Below are positions 15,605 to 27,514 of a DNA stretch of 64,000 nucleotides, one piece after another (position 1 is the stretch's first letter; each line of letters begins with the position of its first letter). The notes beneath the pieces were generated by a model. It did not search any database and was not told where the DNA came from. It worked only from the letters and a program-made list of their open reading frames with translations. The stretch covers positions 12,348,467-12,412,466 of the forward strand of contig OX422185.1 in assembly GCA_949130485.1 (NCBI GenBank), written 5' to 3'. The DNA is from Agelas oroides. Taxonomy: Eukaryota > Porifera > Demospongiae > Agelasida > Agelasidae. Position numbers and translations under genes: made by a program.

Positions 15605-17032
15605 TATAATACTTACTTTCAGGCAAAGGCTGATATCCCAGGGATGAAAAAGACAACTTACCTGCGGTGCAAACAAAAAACTATCTGCGAAGTGACAGGT
15701 GGGATTCACAGCTGGGACCTTTTGGTCCACAGTCAAATGCTTTAAACACTTGGCAACAGTGTCACTGCAATCTGATCGAGGTAAATTTTGTGACTATGCC
15801 CATAAATCGAGTACGTCCCTTCATAACATAGTGCATTAATCCTGGGTTCATTTGTGTGAGTGTGCCCCTTCGTAAGCCATCCATCCTGAAGTGGTTTAAA
15901 ATTGTCCCATATAAGTAGCAATGCAGTGCATTAATCCTGGGTTCATTTGTGTGAGTGTGCCCCTTCGTAAGCCATTCATCCTGAAGTGGTTTAAAATTGT
16001 CCCATATAAATAGCAATGTAATGCATACATCCTGGGATTTTTACACTCTTTACATTGGTTTAAAATTCCCCCTAGAGTACATCAAGGTTGTGCTGGTTTA
16101 AAGTTGTCCCATGAGTTACTCTAGGTTTTGCTCATTTAAAGTTTCCCCTAGAGTAACTCTAGGTTTAAACTCTATTTTTACACTAATTTCTGTACGACCG
16201 GCTTTGCCAATATGTAGACCTTTGCTTTCATGCATCATCCCTACCTTGTTTGCATACTTTTTGGCATGCCATCCCTACATCTTTTTACATTTTTAATGTT
16301 TTTTTAAGTCTTGTTTCTGTATTTTTTTTTGATGTTAATCTCAGTTACAGTTAGACCTAAGCCTAAGAAGAATATTTCAAGTGTAACCACAATTTAACAC
16401 CAGAACGTGAAACGGCGTTGACAGTTTAGTAGTGATTCCAGGCATGTAATAATTATGTGCAATATAGCCAGCTAGAACCTGATGAAGGGCCAACCACTCT
16501 CCATACCAAACTTTGTGAAACCACTTTCATGATTCAGTTGTCAATCACGTGACGACTGACCAGCTGCAGCACAGAAAACTATCATACTGACAACTGACCA
16601 TCCTAGCTTTACAGTTCACTAAAGCTGTGAGTAGGCTATTTTTAGTGTATCTACAAGTAGGCAGCTGAATGCAGCGCCTTACCTACGTGGTGTTCATAAG
16701 CCTTGCCCAATGGCGCGGGGGGAAAAGACCGTGCCAGTCATCACGCCCGCTCGCTTGTGTACTCTCGCTTCCAGACCAATGACCGTGGTCATTGGTCTGG
16801 GAACGAGACTTCGTGTGCGCATGCGTACAAAATTAGAAAATGGCGTCCTAAGCAACGGACAGCAGCCTCAGAGTGTTGTGAATGGCTTTTGTTGACCAGG
16901 GTGAGTTTGAAGCTATGAAGACGCTGAGTGGTCGTAGAGCTCCGCGCTGTGATAAGCATCAGTTTCGTGCTAAAATGACGGTGAGTACTTAAACCGTTTG
17001 CGAGATATCGTTGTTGAACATAGTGGTCTTAA

Positions 17033-17033
17033 C

Positions 17034-17085
<52 letters not shown>

Positions 17086-17086
17086 A
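17033..17086. repeat. (GAAA)n microsatellite
   Basis: About 13 gaaa units inside the right part of the composite element. The sister copy near 24374 has only three. Confidence 0.95.
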
Positions 17087-17345
17087 GAATACGAAAAATG
17101 GCACTTTTGCTACCGCACACTTTTGCGTTTAGCTGTCTTCCGCGTAGCTTTTGGCCACTTCTATGAGTCTTGCTGATCACAAAGACACTCAAAGAGGAAG
17201 CCTGGGCGCTTAAATAAGCTTTTAGCGTGAAGTTATACGGCTTTTGCATATATTGCGCGTCGGTGCCATCCCTACATAGAGAGTCTACCGACTCTCTGAT
17301 AAGAGCAGCATTTATCAAATAGCCATTTCTTATCAGTCACCTGCA

Positions 17346-20300
17346 TTAAGGTAGGACAACCTCGAATCGCGAATCGGGCCGATTCCGCTCATGAATAAGT
17401 AATGAGTCGGGTGACCATAATGGCGCGATTGAAATTCATTGGCTTGTTTACACTTTCCCTTGGCGGCAACCGGAATCAACAGGGGTTCACTAAGTTCACT
17501 CAACTCCATGTGGTGACGTCATAAACTGTATGTGCGCATTGCGCGCGCAGAGCGCCATGGAACTGGATCCAGACATGTACATGTAGCACATTAGTCTCGC
17601 AAGCCACACCTCTCTGCGAAGGGTAAATAGCTCCTCGAGTCGAGTTTGAGTTGCTGGAGGGCACGCAGCAACAAAACACCAGTTGAACAAGACATCAGGT
17701 AGTCTGTATTGTATTCAAAGAGATTGTGCAACTTAATTTTATAGCAAGAAAATTATGTAGCTAATACTGGACTCGTGTAAAACCCCCCAACAGGTTCAGT
17801 CAGTATTTTAATATTGAATACTGTGATCATGTTCGTCCCTAGCTTGTGAGCTAACCTGTTACCTACTGAGACTAAGACTTTCCTACTAAGACCAAGGGGT
17901 AGTCACATGCCGTGTGTTCAAGCGTTTGCGACTGGGATCAAGGTTTTTGATTGGCAAAAAGTTTGCTTAATTGCTTGATCGGTCCCTTCTGTGTTCTTGA
18001 TCCATTGATTTAAGCAGTTCAGAGGTCACCTTGATCAGCCCCCAAAAAGGGCTTTGATCGCTTGATTCAATTTTGATCCGGGTCGCAAATGCTTCTACAT
18101 GGGACATATAAGTGACTACCCCTTGTAAGACTGAGGTCCCAGTTAGACAGGATTCCTCATGACAAAGTGTAGCCTCCTTCCCAGACTCTCAGTGTATCCT
18201 CACTTGATTTATTGCAAGCTTATTAGTGGAGCCCGGAAATGAGTTAGGCCATGTAGTCATGTACCCATCGTTGGTTGCTTGCTGTTTCCAGAGCAGAAAC
18301 TGCAAGCAGCATATTAAAGTTGGATAGAAACCAGGGTAAGTGTCTTAGCATCAGGCTTATGTAGCCTCATTCCCAGGCCTTCCCCATTTTTACCTTCCGT
18401 TTGTGTTCACAATAATACACGGGAGCGGAAGACCAGCTGGTCTTCCGCTCCCGTATATTATTGTGAACGCTGGTCTTCCGCTACCGTGTATTATTGTGGA
18501 TGCAAACGGAAGGTAAAACGGGGGAGGCTGGGAATGAGGCTAAGGCTTATGCTAGTTTAAACTTAAGTCTGTGGAGCAATTCGACACACACTGTACCCCA
18601 AACGAGAACATTGTCATGGAAAGAGGCTTTTGTGATAGGGAGGAGCAAGGTAAAATTAAAAAAGATGTAAATGTTCTTCAGCACTAAACTGTCGGCATTT
18701 TGAGATCAAGATTTTAAATGCAATTATGACATTCTTTGTGTAGTAAGCAACCATTACATTTGACAAGACATGTCCCTCAGAACATGAGACATTTGAGACT
18801 ACTTTGGGAGTACACTTCAACAGATAGCACTGTGCATGATTCAGTTTGCAAGAGCGGTTTTCTCTGAAAATAGTCTTAGAGTTCAGTATTCTTGTTAAAA
18901 TGTTGCACATCTTTGGACACAATACAGACTCTGTGATTTTTTTCTGGTGTTTTGTTTTGCTGCATGCCTTCCAGCAACTGTTTTGCATGACTTGCTGAGG
19001 GACAAGTTTTTAGTATCTTAAATAATGCGGTCAAGTGAAACTGTACCCCAAGATGCTCACACAAAATTTGTTCTTGTAGCTACTCAGATTGTAGTAAACA
19101 TTTAGGTCATCACATGCAAACTAGAACTTACTATAAAAAATCTGCACATGGCTCATGATCACTAGTATAGACTGGTGAAGCTAGACCTGAGCGTGAAAGA
19201 CTAGACTAGTAAGTCACACAGCATGTTAGCTAGCTGTTGGCACTCACAAGCTACAAAAAAGGCATGAGAAAAATACTGAAGCTCTTCAGGTCCAGAAATT
19301 ATGCTGAATTTAGTTTGCAGAGTTACTGTAAGTATAAAACTACGACCCGTAAAACTATAGCAAGCTGTAAGTGAAAGTTTACCTCACAAAGGGACTTTAT
19401 ACTGACTTCATACTGAGCTTCTTCGGATCCAATTAACATGTCTGGATCCAGTTCCATCTTCGATCCGCATGCGCAATGCGCAAGGAATAAACATTACAAA
19501 TTGTGATGTCACCACATGGAGTTGGGTGAACTTAGTGAACCCCGAATCAACAAGGGGGGCATGTCCCTTTGATGTGGCCTGCGGCCCTTTGTAGTGGTCT
19601 GGCGGCACTTTCATGTGGCTGGGTGGAACTTTGAAGAAATCCTCCAACACTTAAAAAAAAAAGAAAAAAAAAAAACACAGTAAAAAGATTTTCTAGCTTG
19701 TTGAATGTGATGGTTGGCTATTTGTGTGTGCAAAGCTTGCCTGAGTGGGCTTGAATGTTTGTGAGTGTGGTGGAAAGGCAGAGAGCCTCCTGGAAGACGG
19801 GTGTCATCACACAGTTGTCTGGCAAAGGTACTGTAGAAAGCTGACTTTTCGGGCTTGTAGGCCCCGCCCGATTTTATGCTAGCGGGAATGTGTGCAACTT
19901 GGCTCCATTCTAGGGGCAATGACAGGGAGTAGGTTTGTGGGCATAACTCCCTGGCCTGGAGGTGAGCGGGAAAAAGCATACGTAGTTTTGTAGGGGGTGA
20001 GTTGAGCTTTCTGAAACTGGGCTCAGTGTTGGTTGGTTTTGAGTGGAGGTGTGTTGAATTTTTCTTGAAAGCCAGCATAGCCAAAATTACTGCTTTTGAG
20101 GTCAAATGTGTGTTTTGGCCTGTAGACTGGAACTGAAGTGGTCCCAGGACAAACCCATACGTAAAGTTTTTACTTGTTTTGTGTGTGTGTTGATGATGTG
20201 GTCAGACTGGGGGTGGAGCCTTGGAGAGGGTGCAAATTTTTATTTTAGCTGAGGGACTAAAAATTGATTTTTTTGGCATTATCAGCTAGAGAAAGCAGTT

Positions 20301-20389
20301 TGGTACAAAATCTTGTGTACGCTTAGACATTACCCATCAGTCCGTCCACATGGCTCGGAGATTTGTGATTCAAGGTTGTCCTACCTTAA
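17346..20389. mobile_element. 3-kb TIR element next to kinase gene 1 promoter
   Basis: Outer ends ttaaggtaggacaacct and aggttgtcctaccttaa are exact inverted copies. Inner inverted blocks 17470-17580 and 19430-19560 share actccatgtggtgac and ggatccagacatgt. A minus-strand open stretch (19611-20105, 164 codons) lies inside but resembles nothing I know. A partial relative of the right end occurs at 45795-45836. Confidence 0.6.
18362..18542. mobile_element. 181-bp Mutator-like MITE with 9-bp target duplication
   Basis: Ends tagcctcattcccaggc and gctgggaatgaggcta, flanked on both sides by aggcttatg (18353-18361 and 18543-18551). The interior is a long palindrome built on ggtcttccgctcccgtatta. It lies inside the 17346-20389 element. 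Confidence 0.85.
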
Positions 20390-20453
20390 GTTTGGGCCAC
20401 CGTCATTGTGCATGCAGGGTGAATTGCTAATTGTCTCAGCATTAGCTGTCTAC

Positions 20454-20462
20454 TATATAAAG
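20454..20462 (+). promoter_or_regulatory. Candidate TATA box of kinase gene 1
   Basis: The word tatataaag lies about 225 bp before the ATG and about 65 bp after the outer end of a TIR element. The intervening DNA to 20686 would be a 5' UTR of roughly 200 bp with no intron needed. Position and motif only; no transcript support. Confidence 0.4.
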
Positions 20463-20686
20463 AGTTGTGCATGGCACAAAGGTAATATCCCTTCCACCTG
20501 CCCACAGGACTTTATGGAAAACTACCTTATGCGAAATCTATCAGAAACCACAGCATCGTGTGTTATACTACTAGAGGAGTAAACCTCAGCAGTCAGGTTA
20601 CAACAAACAGCAACCACCGCAAGTACCTTGCAAGACTGCTTCTTTACTTCTTCTTGGCTAGTTCTACACTCTATGGAAGGATATTA

Positions 20687-23600
20687 ATGTGGTCATTACC
20701 GTGGACTCCTTGGGCATCTTGGTCATCTCAGGACAAGGAACCAGAAGAGGTGAAGAAGCAAACAAAGGCAGGAGAGGGACAGAGATCACAGCGTGGTGTA
20801 AAATACTATCAGAGAAGTAAATCCGAGAAGTCAGCCAACATTGATGAGACAGCAGGCATGGATAAAAGAAAGGTGAAACCTCCTGGAGGAGCTAAAAGAG
20901 CTTCAGGTGATCAGCAGCAAGGTGATAGTACAGAGCTGGTTGATGAATGGCAGGTTGTTCGGGAGGAAGAACTGCAGGTAATAAGCACTTGCAAACATAA
21001 AGGTAGAAATAGTTCCATTTTGGGATACGTCCCAGATGTACTTGTTTCAATATGTATTTAGGGAGCCATAAATTTAATTTGATGTATTATCCATAGGCTA
21101 GAGGTGGTTCCCAGGCATTAACTCTGGAAGGAAGGGAAATGACATATTTAGGATCTGAGCTGATGGCAGGGTCTGGCCCTGCATCTACGCTATCAACAGA
21201 CAGTGAAGCATATCGTACCCCACTGAGCAGCCTCTCGGAGCAAGATAGAGGTGTACATCGAGGTCTAGTTCAGGCTGGTTCCAGTGATTCTGGTGTGATC
21301 TTGAGGTTACAGGAAGAGAGCATAGCCAAAGACGCCACTATCAGAAAACTTCAACTAGATGTGAATCAACTCCAACAGAGGTTGAAATATGCTGAACAGC
21401 TGGAAGAGCAAAATTTAAGGCTTACTACAGAAGAGAGTAAACATGAACGGGAGAAGCAGCTTATGAAGGCAGAAATCCAACAATTGCAGCGTAAAGCTAG
21501 TGTTAGTCGACCTTACACTCGAGGCTATGCACACGAGCAAAAGCTGCAAGAATTGGTTAAACGCTATGAGCAACAGTACAATGAAGAATTGGAAGAGAAC
21601 AGCAGACTACGTGATAAGATTTTTCAGCTGGAGAGAGAGATGCAGGAGCTGGAAGGAGGAACCACCTACCTGGGTGATGTGGGTTATTCAGACCTCAAAA
21701 TTGAGCTAAAGAAGAAGGAACAGCATATTCATGCTTTGCAGACCCAGGTGGGGTCGCTGCAGCAACATTCCACGGGTCAGAGCAGGCAGGTACTGCAACT
21801 GAAGCAAGAGCTTGAGGCTCTGAAGGTCAGTAATGTTGTAATATTCCTAGTTGAGATTTTTTTTAGTAACCCAGTTAGTTAATAGACCACTTCCATGTAT
21901 GGCATTCAGTTTGGAAACACTTACATTGTAATGTACTTCTAAGTACAAAAACTGAATGTACCATGCTAGTTGGATAGCCTGGCCCCAAGTTATTGCCTTG
22001 CCTCGTTGTAGCCACGCTCATGAAACTAAAAACATTTTTGTGTACACCAATTTAACAAGGGATGATGGAAATAACCCTACCATACAGCCATGGTTGTATA
22101 CCTAGCTGTTTCAAGCGTTATCACCTTCCAAGGCAATCATAAAGCCCAGCTACACAACAACCAATAGCACTTTCACATGTGACTGCTTTGTATGTAGGTT
22201 CTTCCAAAGAAATGTTGAAATTATAGTGGTAATAGGCGACCGTATCAAGTACATATCGATGAGAATCTTGGCAGTTCTTTATTTAGCTATAGCAAATGTA
22301 ATTGCAAATGGGTCAATCCAAACACCTTCATCAGTACATTGACATGTTGAAGAAAATGTACTATGTAGTGTTTGTTTGCTTTTTCAGTGGGTGTCATGCA
22401 TCAGCTTTGGATATTATAAAAAGAGTTCATTGAGCTCTGTGAATGTGTATATACATGAAAAAAAAACAAAAACATTAAAAATGTAAAAAGATGTAGGGAT
22501 GGCATGCCAAAAGGTATGCAAACAAGGTAGGGATGATGCATGAAAGCGAAGGTCAACATATTGGCAAAGCCCCATCCCTACATATTTTTCACATTACATT
22601 TTGAATGATTTTTATTTTCTTGTTTCTATACTTTTTTGATGTTAAACTCAGTTACAGTTAGACCTAAGTCAAAGAAGTATATTCTTTCAAGTGCAGGAGT
22701 AACCACAACCCCAGAACTTGAAACAGCATTGACAGTAGTTGTTCCAAGCATGTTATGTGTAACATTGCCAGCTAGAACCTGATGAAGGGCCAACCACTCT
22801 CTGTACCTCCCTTTGTGAAGCCAATTTCCTGATTTTCTTTCACACGACAACCGTACTCAGGCAACTGATCACCCTAGCTTTACTAAATTTGCGAGCCAGT
22901 AAGCTATTTTTTCAGCATAGCTATTAGTAAGCAGCCGAATGCAGCACTTTACCTAGGTGGTGTGGACTAGTCTCCCTCCCAGACCAATGACCGTGGTCTT
23001 TGGTTTGGGAATGAGACCATGTGTGCGCATGCGTACAACATTAGAAAATGGCGTCCTACGCAACGGAGAGCAGCCGGGCAGTGCTGTGAACAGCTTTATC
23101 GACCAGGGTGAATTTGAAGCTATGAAGACGCTGAGTGGTCGTAGAGCTCTGCGCTGTGATAAGCATCAGTTTTGTGCTAAAATGACAGTGAGTACTTGAA
23201 CCGTTTTTGAGATATCATTGTTGAACATAGTGGTCTTAACAAGAAATTACACCCCAAGTATGAAAAGCCACAAAAGTGCATGGGTATATCCAATGTTTTA
23301 TCCTTTCTTTCCAAGCCTGAGAGGACTTACTGAAGTTTGACACCACAGCTTGAAACAGTTATCATTGAAGTATCTACTGTGCAAGCGCTAAGCTTGGGAG
23401 CTAATCCACAGCGATTGCACGGGGCCATACATTTGCCATCATTGAATTGGACCTATATAGTGTGACACATGATTTACAGTGGCCAAACTAGTTATCTTGA
23501 CATGAAGGTACTTACATTTGCTAATAATGAGAATATGCAATTTTTTTTAAACCACTGCTAACCTGAGTTATGATAAAAAATGTTGACACTTCAGTGACCA

Positions 23601-26600
23601 CACAAACTTCATCCCGACTTGCAACTCTGGAACCTTGTATAAAGGCTAAGGTATGTACATTGTTAACAAGCTAGCTACAACTTTCTGGTAGCAGACTACC
23701 GATACAGCACAGCCACACCGAGCTACAAGTCACTTTGATACTTTGGTGAAGTGCGCACTTAGCTACTGGCTTGCAGCACTACAGCACATCCCGTGCATCC
23801 ACAGTGCTTTTGATGGCAATGGCGCTTCTTTACAACGCCAAGCGACGTCTCTCAAAAGGCTTTGTGTGGTGTTTTTAGCTCCTTATACCGCACAAATTGG
23901 CAGCTTGGCCATCTTTCTGCCCAGCCTGTCAACACTTATGAAGTTGGCTGGCTTGTTTATCATCTCACCTCTACATGGCTTCAATTACCACCAATTAGGA
24001 ATACTTGATAGTGGAGTGACATACCTGAGCTCCATGTGCAGTTTTAATACCCAGCTAGTGTACATCACAATACATGTGAAGAACGCATTTAGCACACTTG
24101 TTAGAACTTGTTGCTAGATAACAGCTAACGTACTGTACCAGCTCAGTGGCTGATTTCACCAGTTGGCACAATCTTTGTTGTCAGTAGGACCATGTCTTCA
24201 TTTAACCCTCTGTCTTTCACCAACCACACCCTTCATACCCATGGCCTTTCTCTTAGTCAAAGTTTGTGCTCTAATGGCCTGCCACCTATACCTGATACTT
24301 GCACTTGGGATGCAGTTACCACCTGCACCCCAGTCACCATTTTCTTCCCACTTGGGTTGCGGTTATGCTCGGAAAGAAAGAAAGACTACGAAAAATGGCA
24401 CTTTCGCTACCACAAACTTTTGCATTTAGCTGTCTTCTGCATGGCTTTTGGGCACTTATATGAGTCTTGCTGATCATGAAGGCACTCAAAGAGGAAGGCT
24501 GGGCGCTTAAATAAGCTTTTAGCGTATTTGTGGTCAAGTTATACGGCAAGTAAGTATTGCATATATTGCTCGTCCACGCCATCCCTACACAGAGAGTCTA
24601 TTGACTCTCTGATTATGCATGAAAGAAAAATGTGCACTTTGGCTCAGACTTGCTTTGGGCACATGCATACATGCATAATGCATACAGGTTCACATTATTG
24701 TAGGTGTTTTGTAAGCCCAGGTACCCATGTAACTGCAAGCTACAAATATCTACACTTGTAAATCAGTAGGAGAACATTGTGGAAGGTTGATTGCTTCAAA
24801 GCTAGAAATTTTGAGCAAGTGTAATGAAGACAAAGTGAAGCTAAGAACCACAGATTAACATAATGTAATGTCTGGAAATACACTGGAATTGTGTGCAAGT
24901 GTAGAAAGTCAAAGCTGCAATTCCAGGACCACGACACAGACCTGTTTTTTCAACTCTACGAGATAATTGTATCCAGCTATTGCTTTAGCATTGCCAGGAT
25001 TTTTATAACTAGGTGAATGCAGTACATTATGGAGTGAGCTTGATTTTGACATGGGATGGTAACTTTGCATTAATTTTATACCATATTTCCTTGAATGCTT
25101 CCCGTCTTAATTTCTTCCCATCCTTGAAATATACCTGTGCTAATAGGTACCTAGCCTGGTACCTGGCTTTTCGCGCGCACCAGGGACGAGGCTAATAGGT
25201 ACCTGGCTGGCTAGTTCTGTGTGTCAACTCTTGCCATGCATATTTGAATCACTTTGTGGTGTTGCCATAGAAACATGTCAGGCTGTTTACTGAATGCCAT
25301 CAAGATTTTATTATCTAAGCTCAGAAAGAGAACCAGTGAACCAATAAACCAGTGGTGTAGGAACCGTAGTGGCCGTAGCGGCTTTGGCCGCTACACTTTT
25401 TAGGCCGTAAATTAATATTCATGACCTGCATGCATGCTATAAGTTAGCTCAAGCTAGCCTCGTTCTCTGGGAGCAAGGCTAAGGTTAAGCAGCCTCTTCG
25501 TTGCATCAGTCTCATATGCAATTACATGCGTACATTTCCGATTAAAAGTGATCGAAATCTTGGCAGTGAGATGGCTAGGTACGAAGCTAATGCAGATTTT
25601 CAAAGAGACTACTACAAGCGACGAAAGCTAGCCGGGCGGTCTCCTGGGAACGACGACGAAGTCAGTATGATCTGTTTTCCACATAAATTTAATATTGTAC
25701 TGGAGGGTTGTTAGGGTCTGAGAACGAGGCTAGAATATTACACAGCGTTGAAAAAAGGCTTTATTTTGCACTCTAAAGGTGCACACTTTGAAAAAATTCG
25801 CTGCCGTACTTTCCATTTTTTTAGCAGCGCTTCGCACAGCACAGTATGGCCTCTACACTTCAAATTTGCTTCCTACGCCTATGTAAACCATTACTGTACT
25901 ACATTTTTAGGAAGAGAACAGGAAGCTGTCACTGGATGTGGGTGGCCTGCATCGAGATAAGCACTTCTTGGAAAAGTCAATACAAGCCCTTAAGGTCAGG
26001 AATGTGGAAGTACCATCACTATATTTTAGTGTGTCTGTGATGTATAATTTGTACTATTGTATAGAAGTGTAAACTGCACCCCAAGATGCCGCAAGTCACA
26101 GAATCTAGGGTTTAGTGCTGCGGAGTTTCTTTAGCTAAAATATGCTTCAGAGTTTAGTGCTACTTAGCTAAAACACTTAGCATCAGATTAATTCACGCTG
26201 AGGGAGCAGTGAGGCAGTTTACCTACTATGACTTAAAAGGCACACATTCACTGCTTTACATACGTGCTCATTTCATCATTAACCCAAAGCACCAAAGCAG
26301 TAGTGCGCTCAATGCGCATAGTATTAGTTTCTTATGGAGGCATATGGAACACATGATGTCACATAAGTGGGAAAATATACTTTTCAGCAACTAGAATTCC
26401 TTCACCAGCTACATCATCGTTAACTCTCATAATGACTTCAGAAGGGATTTTCTCCTAAGGTAAGTGCACCATGGTATTAACAAATGCATGCTCAGGCTGG
26501 ATGTCTATCACGGCTTGACAATTACCCATTCATTACATTGATTGACCAGCTACATGGATCTTTCTTTTTGCATCTTGGGATGTAATAAATATAGTTATTT

Positions 26601-27479
26601 AATGAGTTAGCGTGTAATATCGTGAGTTATTGCACGAGTGGGCGGGGTATTTTCACGAGCTGAAGAAATATCAACTGGATTAGCCAGTTGATATTTCTAC
26701 AACAGTATTTTCCTATTCCTGTGCAATATCACATGGTATTGCACAGGCACGGGCCCTGGGCCTACACGATATCATAGCAACCACGATGTGCTTCATAATT
26801 AGAATCAATCAGTGGGTTGCTTGATACTTTGTGTGAGAAGAGACACGACACTGTTATGGTAAAGAATAATAAATGTTTTATTACACTCGTTAGCATGCAC
26901 ATCGTGGTTATTGCATGCTAACTTGTGTAATAAGGTATATGTACCACATTTATTCTAGTTATAAAGTGCAGATGCTTAATAAAGGCTTCAGTGAATGGCA
27001 CACCCAGTATAGGTTATGGCATGTGACCACACAGTGTGCCCAAGTCCTGCTTGTATAAGAGACCATTGTAACATGAGTTGGTGAGCATTGGGTCACCTAC
27101 TGCTGTATCTCTGATCAGTCTGCTCTTTTGATTCACACGTGGAAAGACCTTGTGGTTTTGTTAAAACAATCGCTTTTTTCCTAGCCAGATGCTATCATGC
27201 GCAGGAATGGATGGCACCCATTGTCATATAGAATTCCCTGTCTACTACATCAGTGTGGGGCTTGCTCACCAACAGGTACAAATACCTGCATTTATTTTCT
27301 ACCTATAATGCAGGCACAACTGGGAGTCAAGGAAGAGCAGCTAGATTCAGAAGTCAGGAAGCTAGAAGGAGAGAAGGAAGCTCTTCAGAATGAAGTACAG
27401 GTTGCAAAGGCTGAGGTATGTATTTATCTCCATCAGTTTGTCTCTCTACCTATGTATGTATGCATGTATGTATGTTGTA

Positions 27480-27514
<35 letters not shown>

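Larger units (their letters stand above)
14886..16318 (-). repeat. Right arm of large inverted repeat
   Basis: Inverted counterpart of 13017-14304, interrupted by the insertion at 14952-15604. Divergence between arms is low (scattered substitutions), so arm formation or gene conversion is fairly recent. Confidence 0.88.
13016..17302. mobile_element. 4.3-kb composite DNA transposon with giant foldback
   Basis: The left edge hairpin acattaaaaatgt and tgtagggatggc match inverted gccatccctaca at 17268-17279, followed by a gagagtctaccgactctct hairpin. A second, shorter copy lies at 22474-24612 with the same edges and right-hand kilobase. The left three quarters of this copy is a foldback (arms 13017-14304 and 14886-16318) around a captured helicase exon. 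I cannot assign a superfamily. No transposase domain is recognised. Confidence 0.65.

Noticed and set aside
19611-20105. 164-codon minus-strand frame inside the TIR element
   Set aside because: No recognisable domain, low-complexity Phe-rich end reading through a poly-A run, and no splice or start support. Kept only as a remark on the element.
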